Positions 16,555 through 23,243 of a stretch of 40,460 bases of DNA are shown here, in pieces. A program made the position numbers and the translations under genes. Where the stretch lies: contig CALUZM010000014.1 of assembly GCA_944325245.1 (NCBI GenBank), positions 1 through 40,460 on the forward strand. Direction: 5' to 3'. The notes under the pieces are model-generated. The model had not been told where the DNA came from and ran no database searches. It was given only the letters and a program-made list of their open reading frames with translations. Position 1 is the stretch's first letter; every line of letters starts with the position of its first letter. This DNA comes from an uncultured Massilimicrobiota sp. GTDB lineage: Bacteria > Bacillota_I > Bacilli_A > Erysipelotrichales > Coprobacillaceae.

Positions 16555-16578
16555 TATATCAAAATTGATGAAGAGCAA

Positions 16579-16608
16579 TAAAAAAGAGAAGGATCATCAT
16601 TCCTTCTC
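16579..16608 (-). terminator. Terminator of pstS
   Basis: Reverse strand GAGAAGGA / TCCTTCTC stem (seven-base loop) followed by six T. Confidence 0.88.
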
Positions 16609-16620
16609 AGATATATAAAA

Positions 16621-17436
16621 CTATAAAACGGGAACCAGCCCCATTGCACGAATAATTTTTCGTCCGTCTTCACTGGCGATATATTGGAAAAGATTTTGAA
16701 TATTTTCATTTTGTTGTTCTATTGATCCTTTTGTCGCCATGACAAATGGTCTTTGTAAAGAATACTGTCCATTTTGAATTGTTTCTTCACTGGCTTGAAT
16801 GCCATCAATAGAAAGTGGTTTAACAGTTTCATCTATAACATCTAAAGATACATAACCAATCGCACCAGGAATTGATTGAACTTTCGCAATAATTGGTCCG
16901 GTTTCATTGACTTCATTTGCATATTGGCATTGTTCTTCGATGCCTAATATTTCTTCAAAAGCACTACGTGTTCCAGAACCAGATTCACGTCCAATGACAA
17001 CAATAGGCAAATCTTCTCCGCCAACTTCTTTCCAGTTACGAATCTTTCCTTGATATATATCTATTAATTGTTGCTTTGTGAGATCATTTACTTTATTTTG
17101 TGTGTCTGTGACAATCACAATTGCATCAATAGCAACAATATTTTCACTTAATCCTTTTTCTTTTTCTTCGTCTTTTAAATAACGCGAAGAATTTCCTATA
17201 TCAGTTGTTCCATTCAAAACAGCTTCAATACCGGCACTTGATCCAGTAAACTGTGGTTCCATCTGAAGTTCAGGATATTGATCTTCTAAACCTTCTTTTA
17301 ATGCATTGACCATTTTTTCCATAGACGTTGATCCATTTAAACTTATTTTTTGTGTTTCTATATCAGCATTGGCTGATAAACTGACTCCTGCAATACAAAG
17401 TAAACATATTACGATAAGTATTCCAAACTTTTTCAT
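16621..17436 (-). CDS. pstS: Phosphate-binding protein PstS (solitary)
   Basis: This 271-residue secreted or surface binding protein captures phosphate for the Pst ABC importer. The signal peptide is at about 1-24 (Lys-rich start, hydrophobic core, SANA cleavage site). No lipobox is present, because the residues before the core Cys are Leu-Leu. Phosphate ligands can be seen in LNGSTSM (Ser/Thr), and in the RESGSGTRSAF loop typical of PstS. No pstCAB genes are adjacent; the gene is monocistronic, with a terminator after it and a four-repeat Pho box before it. It could feed a Pst permease elsewhere, or act as a phosphate sensor. Confidence 0.9.
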   Translation of the reverse strand: MKKFGILIVICLLCIAGVSLSANADIETQKISLNGSTSMEKMVNALKEGLEDQYPELQMEPQFTGSSAGIEAVLNGTTDIGNSSRYLKDEEKEKGLSENIVAIDAIVIVTDTQNKVNDLTKQQLIDIYQGKIRNWKEVGGEDLPIVVIGRESGSGTRSAFEEILGIEEQCQYANEVNETGPIIAKVQSIPGAIGYVSLDVIDETVKPLSIDGIQASEETIQNGQYSLQRPFVMATKGSIEQQNENIQNLFQYIASEDGRKIIRAMGLVPVL

Positions 17437-17489
17437 TTTTATTCCATCCTTTATGATTATTCATCCATACTTTAACAAATTTTTTCTTA

Positions 17490-17533
17490 ATTATCGTTAA
17501 TATCATGTATATATTATGTTAAGTTTATGTAAA
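17490..17533 (-). promoter_or_regulatory. Pho box, four 11-bp repeats
   Basis: Read on the reverse strand, four consecutive 11-mers begin TTTACA, TTAACA, TATACA and TTAACG. This matches the TTAACA-like direct repeats with 11-bp period bound by PhoP in Bacillota. It lies 54-97 bases before the pstS start. Confidence 0.82.
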
Positions 17534-17579
17534 GATTTAACGCAAAATTAAAACAATATTTACATAAGAGACAAAAATA

Positions 17580-17599
17580 CATCTTTTTGTGAAAAGATG
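17580..17599 (+). promoter_or_regulatory. Perfect dyad upstream of the FNT promoter
   Basis: CATCTTTT and AAAAGATG (eight-bp arms, four-base centre) lie nine bases upstream of the -35. This is a possible operator; no regulator is identified. Confidence 0.45.
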
Positions 17600-17608
17600 G
17601 AAAAAGTT

Positions 17609-17637
17609 TTGCCTTTTTTGGTCGTATCTTATATAAT
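17609..17637 (+). promoter_or_regulatory. Promoter of the FNT channel gene
   Basis: TTGCCT (17609-17614), 17-base spacer, TATAAT (17632-17637), then SD AAAGGAGAGG before ATG 17663. Confidence 0.75.
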
Positions 17638-17662
17638 AACGTTGATTTAAAGGAGAGGGACT

Positions 17663-18430
17663 ATGATTGGTGATATTGAAACACTTTGTAAATTAGCTGG
17701 GATTAAGTATAATTTAATGAAAAATGATCCCAAACGTTTTTTTGTCAGAGCTTTTATGGCAGGTGCGTATTTAGGACTGGCTGCTATTTTATCTTATACA
17801 CTAGGAGCTATGTTAAGTGAGCATAGTGTTGTAGGAAAGATTGCTGTCGCAGGATCATTTGGAATTGGTCTGGTGGCCATTGTTTATTTAGGAGCAGAAT
17901 TGTTTACGGGAAATTGCTTTGTGACAATTATGCCTGTCTTAAGAGGAGACATGAAGCTAAGAGAAATTATTCCTATGTGGGTTGTTTGTTATGTCGGAAA
18001 TATGATTGGTATTGCTTTGATTTGTTTCCTGTTTATCAAAAGTGGAGCTCAGGAAGCAATTATGACACCTTATTTACAGGGAGTTATGGAATCTAAATTA
18101 AATTTTGATATTTGGGATTTATTGATTAAAGGTATCTTATGTAATTTTATTGTATGTGTAGCAGCTTATTCTGGTGTTAAAATCAAAGATGAAACAGCTC
18201 GATTAATTGTCATCATGATTTTGGTTATGACATTTGTCTTACCAGGATTTGAACACTGTATCGCAAATGGTGGTATTTTTGCAATGGGAATCACACAACT
18301 AGGAAGTGCAATTGACTGGTCAATGTTACCATTACATATGTTGATATCAACATTGGGAAATATAATTGGTGGAAGTGTTCTTCTGGCAGTACCTATTTAT
18401 ATTATGTTTAGAACACCTAAGGCAAAATAA
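17663..18430 (+). CDS. Formate/nitrite transporter (FNT) family channel
   Basis: This 255-residue membrane protein has six helices (about 28-50, 60-82, 108-130, 158-178, 185-205 and 225-250), and the family signature GAELFTGNCF in the half-helix after helix 2. FNT pentamers move formate, nitrite, hydrosulfide or lactate. In a fermentative gut organism formate is the likeliest cargo, but nothing here fixes it. The conserved pore His region is GFEHCIANG (about residues 193-201). It is monocistronic, between a consensus promoter and a strong terminator, and divergent from pstS. Confidence 0.9.
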   Translation: MIGDIETLCKLAGIKYNLMKNDPKRFFVRAFMAGAYLGLAAILSYTLGAMLSEHSVVGKIAVAGSFGIGLVAIVYLGAELFTGNCFVTIMPVLRGDMKLREIIPMWVVCYVGNMIGIALICFLFIKSGAQEAIMTPYLQGVMESKLNFDIWDLLIKGILCNFIVCVAAYSGVKIKDETARLIVIMILVMTFVLPGFEHCIANGGIFAMGITQLGSAIDWSMLPLHMLISTLGNIIGGSVLLAVPIYIMFRTPKAK

Positions 18431-18452
18431 AAAATATGAATATATTGATATG

Positions 18453-18491
18453 GACTATAGACAATGCAAGTTGTTTATAGTCTTTTTTTTT
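18453..18491 (+). terminator. Terminator of the FNT gene
   Basis: GACTATAGACAA (18453-18464) pairs with TTGTTTATAGTC (18471-18482, one G-U), then nine T. The T run leads directly into the first copy of the TGGGA-N18-CTTAAT module. Confidence 0.92.
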
Positions 18492-18532
18492 GGGAATTTT
18501 TTGATGTTGATTTCTTAATAGGTGAGGGGAGG
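18491..18532 (+). repeat. TGGGA-N18-CTTAAT module, copy 1
   Basis: TGGGA (18491-18495), 18 bases, CTTAAT (18514-18519), then SD GAGGGGAGG. The first ATG after it (18541) opens only a five-codon ORF (MNKIT). The TPR gene starts 76 bases after the module. Confidence 0.7.
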
Positions 18533-18608
18533 TCAATCGTATGAACAAAATAACTTGATTATCTTTTTGTCAAATATATTTTCATAGAAAGGGTATAAGG
18601 TGATGATA

Positions 18609-19289
18609 ATGAATTTAGAGAATGAAATCAAAAAAACAGAGAACTTATATAATCAAGGTGAATATGAGAAAGCCTATGCTTGCATTAATAAAGCCTATGA
18701 TTATTCAAAAAGAACTTTAGGAAGACACCACGTATTATCAAAGAAATGTTATGAATTATGGATACATATGAAACAGATATTAAAAGATAGAGAGGAGGTG
18801 AATAAAGCTTTAGAACAAGGACATCAGCTTCTATTGAAAGGCAATTTTCAACAATCAGTAAAAGCGTTTCAAAAATGTTATACATCCATGTGTCAGATTT
18901 ATAATTATCAGCATCCAGAATTTATCAAAATACTTGATTGGTTAGTGATCAATTATATTCAATTGGAAGATTGGCAAAAGGCTTTAAAATACAATCAGGA
19001 ATGTTATCAAATCAGTGTTAAATATTATGGTCAATGCCATCCTCATACCATACAAAATCTAAAGAAAAGAGCTAAAATTTATAGAGAAATCAATGAATAT
19101 GAAAAAGCATTAGATTGTAGTTTTGAAAGTTTGGATCTTGATCAACAAAACAATGCTCATCCAACGACTCTTTTAAATGATTTCAAAGCTATTATATTTG
19201 ATTTATATGCTCTTAATCGAAGAGAAGAGAGCATGATCTATTTGAAAAGATATTATCGTTTAGAAAGAGAATATAGAAAATCTCAATAG
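18609..19289 (+). CDS. TPR protein (226 aa), first gene of the CHAT island
   Basis: This cytoplasmic helical protein has about five degenerate tetratricopeptide repeats of the long 42-residue kind seen in kinesin light chains. Typical repeat texts are YEKAY...YDYSKRTLG, FQQSVKAFQKCY and WQKALKYNQECYQ with YG..HP.T between helices. The same repeat style occurs in the CHAT protease at 23244, so this may be a related scaffold or a partner that stacks on it; that is inference. GTG 18600 is in frame, but the SD AAGGTG (18597-18602) fits ATG 18609. No enzyme motif, signal peptide or membrane segment is visible. Confidence 0.8.
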   Translation: MNLENEIKKTENLYNQGEYEKAYACINKAYDYSKRTLGRHHVLSKKCYELWIHMKQILKDREEVNKALEQGHQLLLKGNFQQSVKAFQKCYTSMCQIYNYQHPEFIKILDWLVINYIQLEDWQKALKYNQECYQISVKYYGQCHPHTIQNLKKRAKIYREINEYEKALDCSFESLDLDQQNNAHPTTLLNDFKAIIFDLYALNRREESMIYLKRYYRLEREYRKSQ

Positions 19290-19301
19290 AAATCATAAAA
19301 A

Positions 19302-19342
19302 TGGGAATTTTTGATTGCTTTTGTCTTAATGGGTGAGGAGGG
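19302..19342 (+). repeat. TGGGA-N18-CTTAAT module, copy 2
   Basis: TGGGA (19302-19306), 18 bases, CTTAAT (19325-19330), SD GAGGAGGG. ATGs next to the SD open only short frames of two to ten codons, so the gene once served here may have decayed. Upstream A5 and downstream T5 flank the TGGGAA. Confidence 0.7.
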
Positions 19343-19435
19343 ATGGAAGATGAGATGATTATGAAGATGACATGATACCACCAGTATTTTTTCAATGGAT
19401 AGAATTTACAGTATTTTAAAATTGGAGAAATGAAA

Positions 19436-19516
19436 ATGAATGTTATAAAAAATATAATCATGATTGCTTTGATTATTTTTACAGCAATAGAAATCTATCG
19501 AAAATTAATGAAATAA
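19436..19516 (+). CDS. Small single-pass membrane peptide (26 aa)
   Basis: The ORF encodes a 26-residue peptide with a hydrophobic core (IIMIALIIFTAIEIY) and Lys/Arg at both ends. SD GGAG (19424-19427) lies eight bases before ATG 19436. Size and shape resemble small membrane peptides, including type I toxins, but no antisense RNA promoter is evident. It lies about 90 bases downstream of module copy 2. It could be chance, since AT-rich DNA often encodes hydrophobic peptides. Confidence 0.4.
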   Translation: MNVIKNIIMIALIIFTAIEIYRKLMK

Positions 19517-19604
19517 ATAGACAATGATGTTGATTTTTCATAAGGAAAAGATGAGGAGGTGAACGATTTTTATCAACATCAGTTATATGGAAGGAGCAGA
19601 ATTT

Positions 19605-19642
19605 ATGAAATATAAATTAGATCGGTAATCCCATGATTACCG
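19605..19642 (+). other. Seven-codon ORF running into a hairpin
   Basis: SD GGAAGGAG is followed by ATG 19605 and the peptide MKYKLDR, whose stop lies in a perfect eight-bp hairpin (CGGTAATC 19623-19630, GATTACCG 19635-19642, loop CCAT). The peptide start resembles the one at 21377 (MKRFILDE). No T run follows, so this is not a standard terminator. It lies about 60 bases upstream of the first Cys-rich gene and could be a leader or a gene remnant. Confidence 0.4.
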
Positions 19643-19703
19643 AAGGTTTGATAAAGAAATCAAATCAATGACAGTATTAAAAAAAAGAGAGGAAGTGAAA
19701 AAA

Positions 19704-19859
19704 ATGTGTAAAGTGAAATGTCAAGATTGTGCATTATGGGCAAGTGATAAAGTTTGCCAATATTGTGATCATTATGATTACTTTAGAGATGCTTATCGTT
19801 GTCGCATTGATGACAAAAGAGTGAGTCCGTATAATTATTGTTCACATTTTAAAGGTTAA
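19704..19859 (+). CDS. Six-cysteine small protein, copy 1
   Basis: This 51-residue protein has cysteines at 6, 9, 18, 21, 33 and 46 (plus C2): two CxxC knuckles, then single Cys in YRC and YC. The spacing suggests one or two bound zinc ions. The ending V.P..YC..F resembles small zinc-binding proteins common in phages and mobile elements. Six related copies occur in this window, all in the CHAT island. An upstream in-frame start at 19668 is possible, but SD GAGGAAG at eight bases selects ATG 19704. No module copy lies directly upstream here. Function is unknown; nucleic-acid or protein binding is a guess from the fold type. Confidence 0.75.
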   Translation: MCKVKCQDCALWASDKVCQYCDHYDYFRDAYRCRIDDKRVSPYNYCSHFKG

Positions 19860-19894
19860 AGATCATAAAATTTATATGAAAGGAAAAGATAATC

Positions 19895-20050
19895 ATGAAG
19901 AAAATAAAATGTCAGGATTGTGTATTATGGACAGATAAAATGTGTAAATATTGCCAAAATTATAAATATAAAGACTATCATCATATTTGTATAAAAGATA
20001 GTACAATTATAAATCCGGATGATTATTGTTCATCATATAAGAAAATATAA
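19895..20050 (+). CDS. Six-cysteine small protein, copy 2 (divergent)
   Basis: This 51-residue member of the Cys-rich family keeps all six cysteines (6, 9, 17, 20, 32, 45). One residue is lost between the knuckles and the sequence is only about half identical to copy 1 by eye. It lies 35 bases after copy 1, behind SD AAAGGAAAAG, so the two form a tandem pair on one mRNA. The 330 bases downstream hold no gene. The divergence with all Cys kept argues for selection on the metal site rather than decay. Confidence 0.72.
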   Translation: MKKIKCQDCVLWTDKMCKYCQNYKYKDYHHICIKDSTIINPDDYCSSYKKI

Positions 20051-20380
20051 TTGATAATCATTCGTTGATGCTATTGTTAGTGTAGTATTTATCCTTATCT
20101 CTTTGTGGGTATAGCTTTTATAAGTTGTACCCTCTTTTGAATGTAGCAGATATGTGGTAAAAGATGACTAAACAATTCTTAGCATCGTATCTGTCATGAG
20201 ATATATCATGCATATAATAAGAATGAGTATGTAAGAAAGCCAAAATATATTTGAATCCCATGTGCAAAATAACTTACCTGGTGTAATATGCGAGGTCGAC
20301 AATAAATGATGGATTTTGTTTTTTCTATACGATTATAGAGTTATATATGATATTCTTAGATAGAGAGGGAGATAAAGATT
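20051..20380 (+). other. Gene-free 330-base stretch with one strong hairpin
   Basis: I find no credible ORF on either strand. GGGTATAGCTT (20107-20117) and AAGTTGTACCC (20122-20132) form an 11-bp stem with two wobble pairs and a TTAT loop, followed by TCTTTT, a possible weak terminator for the Cys-rich pair. The stretch at 20250-20310 (with TTACCTGGTGTAA and GCGAGGTCGAC) is less AT-rich than its surroundings and unexplained. A small RNA or a decayed gene is possible. Confidence 0.45.
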
Positions 20381-21262
20381 ATGGATACTGAAAAAGAGAA
20401 AATAGATTGTTTAAAAAGAATTTGTTTAGAGATTGATAATGGCTTTTTAGGAAAATGGTATAAGTTTATAGTTCTTATATTAAGAAAAATGAATCATTAT
20501 GAAATGACACAACTTTATTATCAAAAACAAAAAGATGGTCCTTATTATCTAGCTACGTTAGATGATTTTGATTATATAGAAACAGGTTGGACTGAAGATG
20601 ATTTTTATGATGGCCCATTTGATACGTATCAATTGCGACAGGGACATTGGAATCAGTTTTATGTAGAAATCAAAAATAATCAGACATTTGAATATAAGTA
20701 TGATTATATTTTGGAATTGGAAGATGAAACATTTAATGAATATCTTATGAAATTTGAAAGACAACATTTTGGTAAACTTGCGAATTATATGAGAATTTAA
20801 TATGATGAAGATAATATTTATTTATCTATACCTCAAATGACCGCTTTACCAGGGACCCAAGAGCATTATGAACAATGGATGCAGTTTTATAATTTGGAAG
20901 AAAGAAATCAATCTATACAAGAAACAATACAGAGCATTGCCAATACATTCAATCATATGTTAGATGATTGGCATAAAATTGTATTGGGAATTTTCTATGA
21001 GGCAGAGGATTATCAGATAAAAGTTTTTTATCAGACATCATCGTTAGATCAGTACCAAGAATTTACGGATAAAAAAAGTCTCGCTAGACAACTTACTGAA
21101 GATGTTGAACATCTTTATTTAAACTATGTATTAGTAAAACAACCATTTACAAGTATGACATATATGTTAGAAGATACTGGTTATCTGGATATTCAGTTGA
21201 AAAATGAGCCCATAAAAGATATATCTCAATATATAAAAAATTGGCAAAACAAGTATATATAA
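20381..21262 (+). pseudogene. YezG-like (DUF600) immunity-type protein split by an in-frame stop
   Basis: Two open stretches (20381-20800 and 20801-21262) share one reading frame, separated only by TAA at 20798-20800. The second has no SD at its first ATG (20837), and the 12 codons before it read sensibly. Joined, they give about 292 residues. The C-terminal part has a late PFTSMTYMLEDTGYLDI segment resembling the W/F-T-x-M-T...L...G signature of YezG/DUF600, the antitoxin of LXG toxin YeeF. The N-terminal part has a similar start (GKWYKFIVLIL), so the original may be a tandem two-domain form. No LXG toxin gene is nearby. It is either a nonsense-inactivated gene, or the first half is still used as a shorter protein. 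Confidence 0.6.
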
Positions 21263-21270
21263 AAATATAT

Positions 21271-21297
21271 AAGCTTATCAAAGAGATAGGCTTTTTT
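21271..21297 (+). terminator. Terminator after the YezG-like gene
   Basis: AAGCTTATC pairs with GATAGGCTT (one wobble, five-base loop), followed by a T run. Confidence 0.82.
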
Positions 21298-21326
21298 AAT
21301 GTCATGGAAAATAGAAAAATTAAAAA

Positions 21327-21368
21327 TGGGAACTTTTTTATGTGTTCTCCTTAATAAGTGAAAGGAGG
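21327..21368 (+). repeat. TGGGA-N18-CTTAAT module, copy 3
   Basis: TGGGA (21327-21331), 18 bases, CTTAAT (21350-21355), SD AAAGGAGG (21361-21368), then ATG 21377 eight bases on. Five A precede and six T follow the TGGGAAC. Confidence 0.75.
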
Positions 21369-21376
21369 AGTTAAGC

Positions 21377-21539
21377 ATGAAAAGATTTATATTAGATGAA
21401 AGTCGTTTATTAAACATTGATGAAAAAGATTTCAAAGAAAAAAGAAAAGATTATGTCTGTCATTAATAAACGCATTATGATGTACATTTCTAATGCTTTA
21501 AGTAAAGAAAAAATAGTAAATGTTGAAGGGAGAAAATGA
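21377..21539 (+). pseudogene. Small gene in two frames (29 and 28 codons), likely one frameshifted ORF
   Basis: ATG 21377, with an excellent SD, encodes 29 residues (MKRFILDESRLLN...) ending at 21466. A second frame, one base ahead, opens at ATG 21453 with a poor SD, runs 28 residues to 21539 and overlaps the metalloprotease start by four bases (ATGA). Removing one A from the A6 run at 21438-21443 would join them into a smooth charged helix of about 53 residues. This is therefore either a frameshifted gene, a sequencing error, or a transcription-slippage site. Intact or not, it is the first cistron of the module-3 transcript, upstream of the metalloprotease and a TPR gene. Confidence 0.5.
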
Positions 21540-22270
21540 AAGATATGAATGAAGTCAGCTATGCAAAAGAATTATTAGATCAGATCATCTGCATATTAAC
21601 CACTATATGTCATAAAGATACAATCAAAAGATTTCAATATTTAAAAGAAAATGTTTTGTTTTATCAAATTGATGAAAATTCTCATCAGACTTATACAACA
21701 GAGAGTGTTTTCACTCATCAAATAAGAGAAATAGAAGTATTATTAAGAACACATTATTGTCATTTTCCTCCAGAAAAAATAAACGAAACATATGAAGAAC
21801 TGAAATCTATCATTTTCTTATCAAAGATGGATACAAGTCAAAAATCACATGTGATCATTCATGAACTGGTTCATTTATTGTCCTGCAGTTACTATCAAGT
21901 ATATGGTGATTTATTAATCAGAAAAGTAGGTATCAATTCGTATATCTATTTGAATGACCAAAATCAATATGAAAAATATCATGTGATTTATGATATAACA
22001 AATGAATTATTAACAGATTATATTGCTAATATCTTAAATTTCAAAATAGCTGGTAAACAAATATTACCAGAACAAAGATGTTTTTCTAGATTATCTTTTG
22101 ATGATTATATGAATAAACAACTTCAAGAAAGTCATGTAAGTCAAAGAGATTTCATAAAAGCTTATTTTGAAAATGATATTTCATTGATAGAGGATATTCT
22201 AGGTGAAAATATGAGTTGCTTTGAAGACAAATGTTTGACATCATTTCGTCAACATCAGCAGCTTATATAA
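21536..22270 (+). CDS. HExxH zinc metalloprotease-like protein
   Basis: This 244-residue cytoplasmic protein has a zinc-peptidase motif H109-E110-L-V-H113 in a helix preceded by SHVII. About 45 residues later comes NELLTDYIAN, where E157 is a good third zinc ligand. That pattern (HExxH plus a later Glu helix) is of the gluzincin type. No signal peptide is visible. The start overlaps the preceding small ORF by four bases, and the stop overlaps an ATG of the next TPR gene (TAATG), so it is the middle of a tight operon driven by module copy 3. A metalloprotease and a CHAT protease in one island suggest a proteolytic cascade, but no substrate can be named. Confidence 0.75.
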   Translation: MKDMNEVSYAKELLDQIICILTTICHKDTIKRFQYLKENVLFYQIDENSHQTYTTESVFTHQIREIEVLLRTHYCHFPPEKINETYEELKSIIFLSKMDTSQKSHVIIHELVHLLSCSYYQVYGDLLIRKVGINSYIYLNDQNQYEKYHVIYDITNELLTDYIANILNFKIAGKQILPEQRCFSRLSFDDYMNKQLQESHVSQRDFIKAYFENDISLIEDILGENMSCFEDKCLTSFRQHQQLI

Positions 22271-22281
22271 TGAGGAAAATA

Positions 22282-22758
22282 ATGAAAAAGAAACAAGAAA
22301 ATACATTATTAGTTAAACGTAGAAGAATCTATCATGATATAAAAAAACTATATTATCATTTAAGAGAAATCATATGCTTTAGAGATCTCTTTCTTGAAGA
22401 AAAGTCAAACACTTATTATTCAAAAGGAAGAAAATATTTGATAGAAGATAAGTATAGATATTCACTGATATATTTCTATATCAGTTATTGTATACGAAGA
22501 CATGTTTATGGTGATAGTCATCATCAAACAATAGAATCTCTAGGTTGGTTAGTTGTCAGTGAAATAGAAATGAAAAAATATAAAAAGGCTTTAAAAGTGA
22601 ATCAAAAAATATATGAAATCAAGAAAGAAAAGATCATTCAAAAAGATATGACTTATTATTGGGTTTTAGATAATTTTAGAGAAATTTATGAAAGAATGGG
22701 TGATGCTCAAAAAGCCGCTGAATATTTCTGGAAATGTTATGATATGCTTCATCAATGA
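22282..22758 (+). CDS. TPR protein (158 aa), coupled to the metalloprotease
   Basis: This is a basic, helical protein with about two to three TPR-like repeats. GDSHHQTIESLGWL and KKYKKALKVNQKIYEIKK follow the same pattern as the 226-residue TPR protein at 18609 (HPEFIKILDWL... WQKALKYNQECYQI), and I judge the two to be paralogues. The first 45 residues are very Lys/Arg-rich. ATG 22270 overlaps the upstream stop, but SD GAGG fits ATG 22282 better. It probably acts with the metalloprotease made from the same mRNA, as adaptor or regulator (inference). Confidence 0.72.
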   Translation: MKKKQENTLLVKRRRIYHDIKKLYYHLREIICFRDLFLEEKSNTYYSKGRKYLIEDKYRYSLIYFYISYCIRRHVYGDSHHQTIESLGWLVVSEIEMKKYKKALKVNQKIYEIKKEKIIQKDMTYYWVLDNFREIYERMGDAQKAAEYFWKCYDMLHQ

Positions 22759-22761
22759 AAA

Positions 22762-22803
22762 TGGGATTGATTTGATGAGGATTTCTTAAAATGTGAAAAG
22801 AGG
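22762..22803 (+). repeat. TGGGA-N18-CTTAAA module, copy 4
   Basis: TGGGA (22762-22766), 18 bases, CTTAAA (22785-22790), SD AAAAGAGGA. It begins four bases after the TPR stop. This is the most divergent copy, yet the spacing is identical. Confidence 0.65.
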
Positions 22804-22811
22804 AAAAAGTT

Positions 22812-22967
22812 ATGAGTAAGGTTAAATGTCAGGACTGTTCGTTATGGGCAAGTGATAAGGCATGTCAATATTGTAGTCATTATATATATTTTAATGATGC
22901 TTATCGTTGTGATATTGATAATCAAAGAGTAAGCCCAAATGGTTATTGTTATCCTTTTAAAAGTTAA
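22812..22967 (+). CDS. Six-cysteine small protein, copy 3
   Basis: This 51-residue protein is close to copy 1 (KVKCQDCSLWASDKACQYC), with cysteines at 6, 9, 18, 21, 33 and 46. It starts MSK rather than MCK, so the extra Cys2 of copy 1 is not part of the core. ATG 22812 lies eight bases after the module-4 SD. A 15-bp inverted repeat begins 47 bases downstream. It is the only gene between module 4 and that hairpin, so it is probably a monocistronic small mRNA. Confidence 0.75.
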   Translation: MSKVKCQDCSLWASDKACQYCSHYIYFNDAYRCDIDNQRVSPNGYCYPFKS

Positions 22968-23014
22968 AGGAAAGACAAGTATAAAGTGATATCAAAATAT
23001 CATTAATAAAGGTT

Positions 23015-23060
23015 GAATCAAAAGATAACGAAGATATTTTATGGAGTTATCTTTTGATTC
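23015..23060 (+). repeat. Perfect 15-bp inverted repeat after Cys-rich copy 3
   Basis: GAATCAAAAGATAAC (23015-23029) and GTTATCTTTTGATTC (23046-23060) flank a 16-base loop. No T run follows, so it may end transcription poorly or act as a 3' stabilising hairpin. The rest of the 276 bases up to the CHAT gene is AT-rich and without ORFs; it must hold the CHAT promoter, but I cannot pick one with confidence. Confidence 0.7.
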
Positions 23061-23243
23061 CTATGTTAAAAAATAAAAGAGGATGGATGTTCTTGTTTAT
23101 TATTTTCTGATCAATCATTATAATAAATATATATAGTGAAATATTAGTTTTAATAAAATAGTTAAGCAATATTGATAATAATATAGCTGTACAAGAATTC
23201 TTCTGTAATAAAAAATTATAGAAGATAAGGGCAGGGTGACAAA

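Noticed and set aside
16621-17436. PstS as a lipoprotein
   Set aside because: The only N-terminal cysteines lie in the hydrophobic core with Leu-Leu before the last one; this does not match a lipobox, and a signal peptidase I site (SANA) fits better.
18541-18558. Five-codon ORF MNKIT after module copy 1
   Set aside because: It has a usable SD but is too short to support as a gene; noted only as a possible leader.
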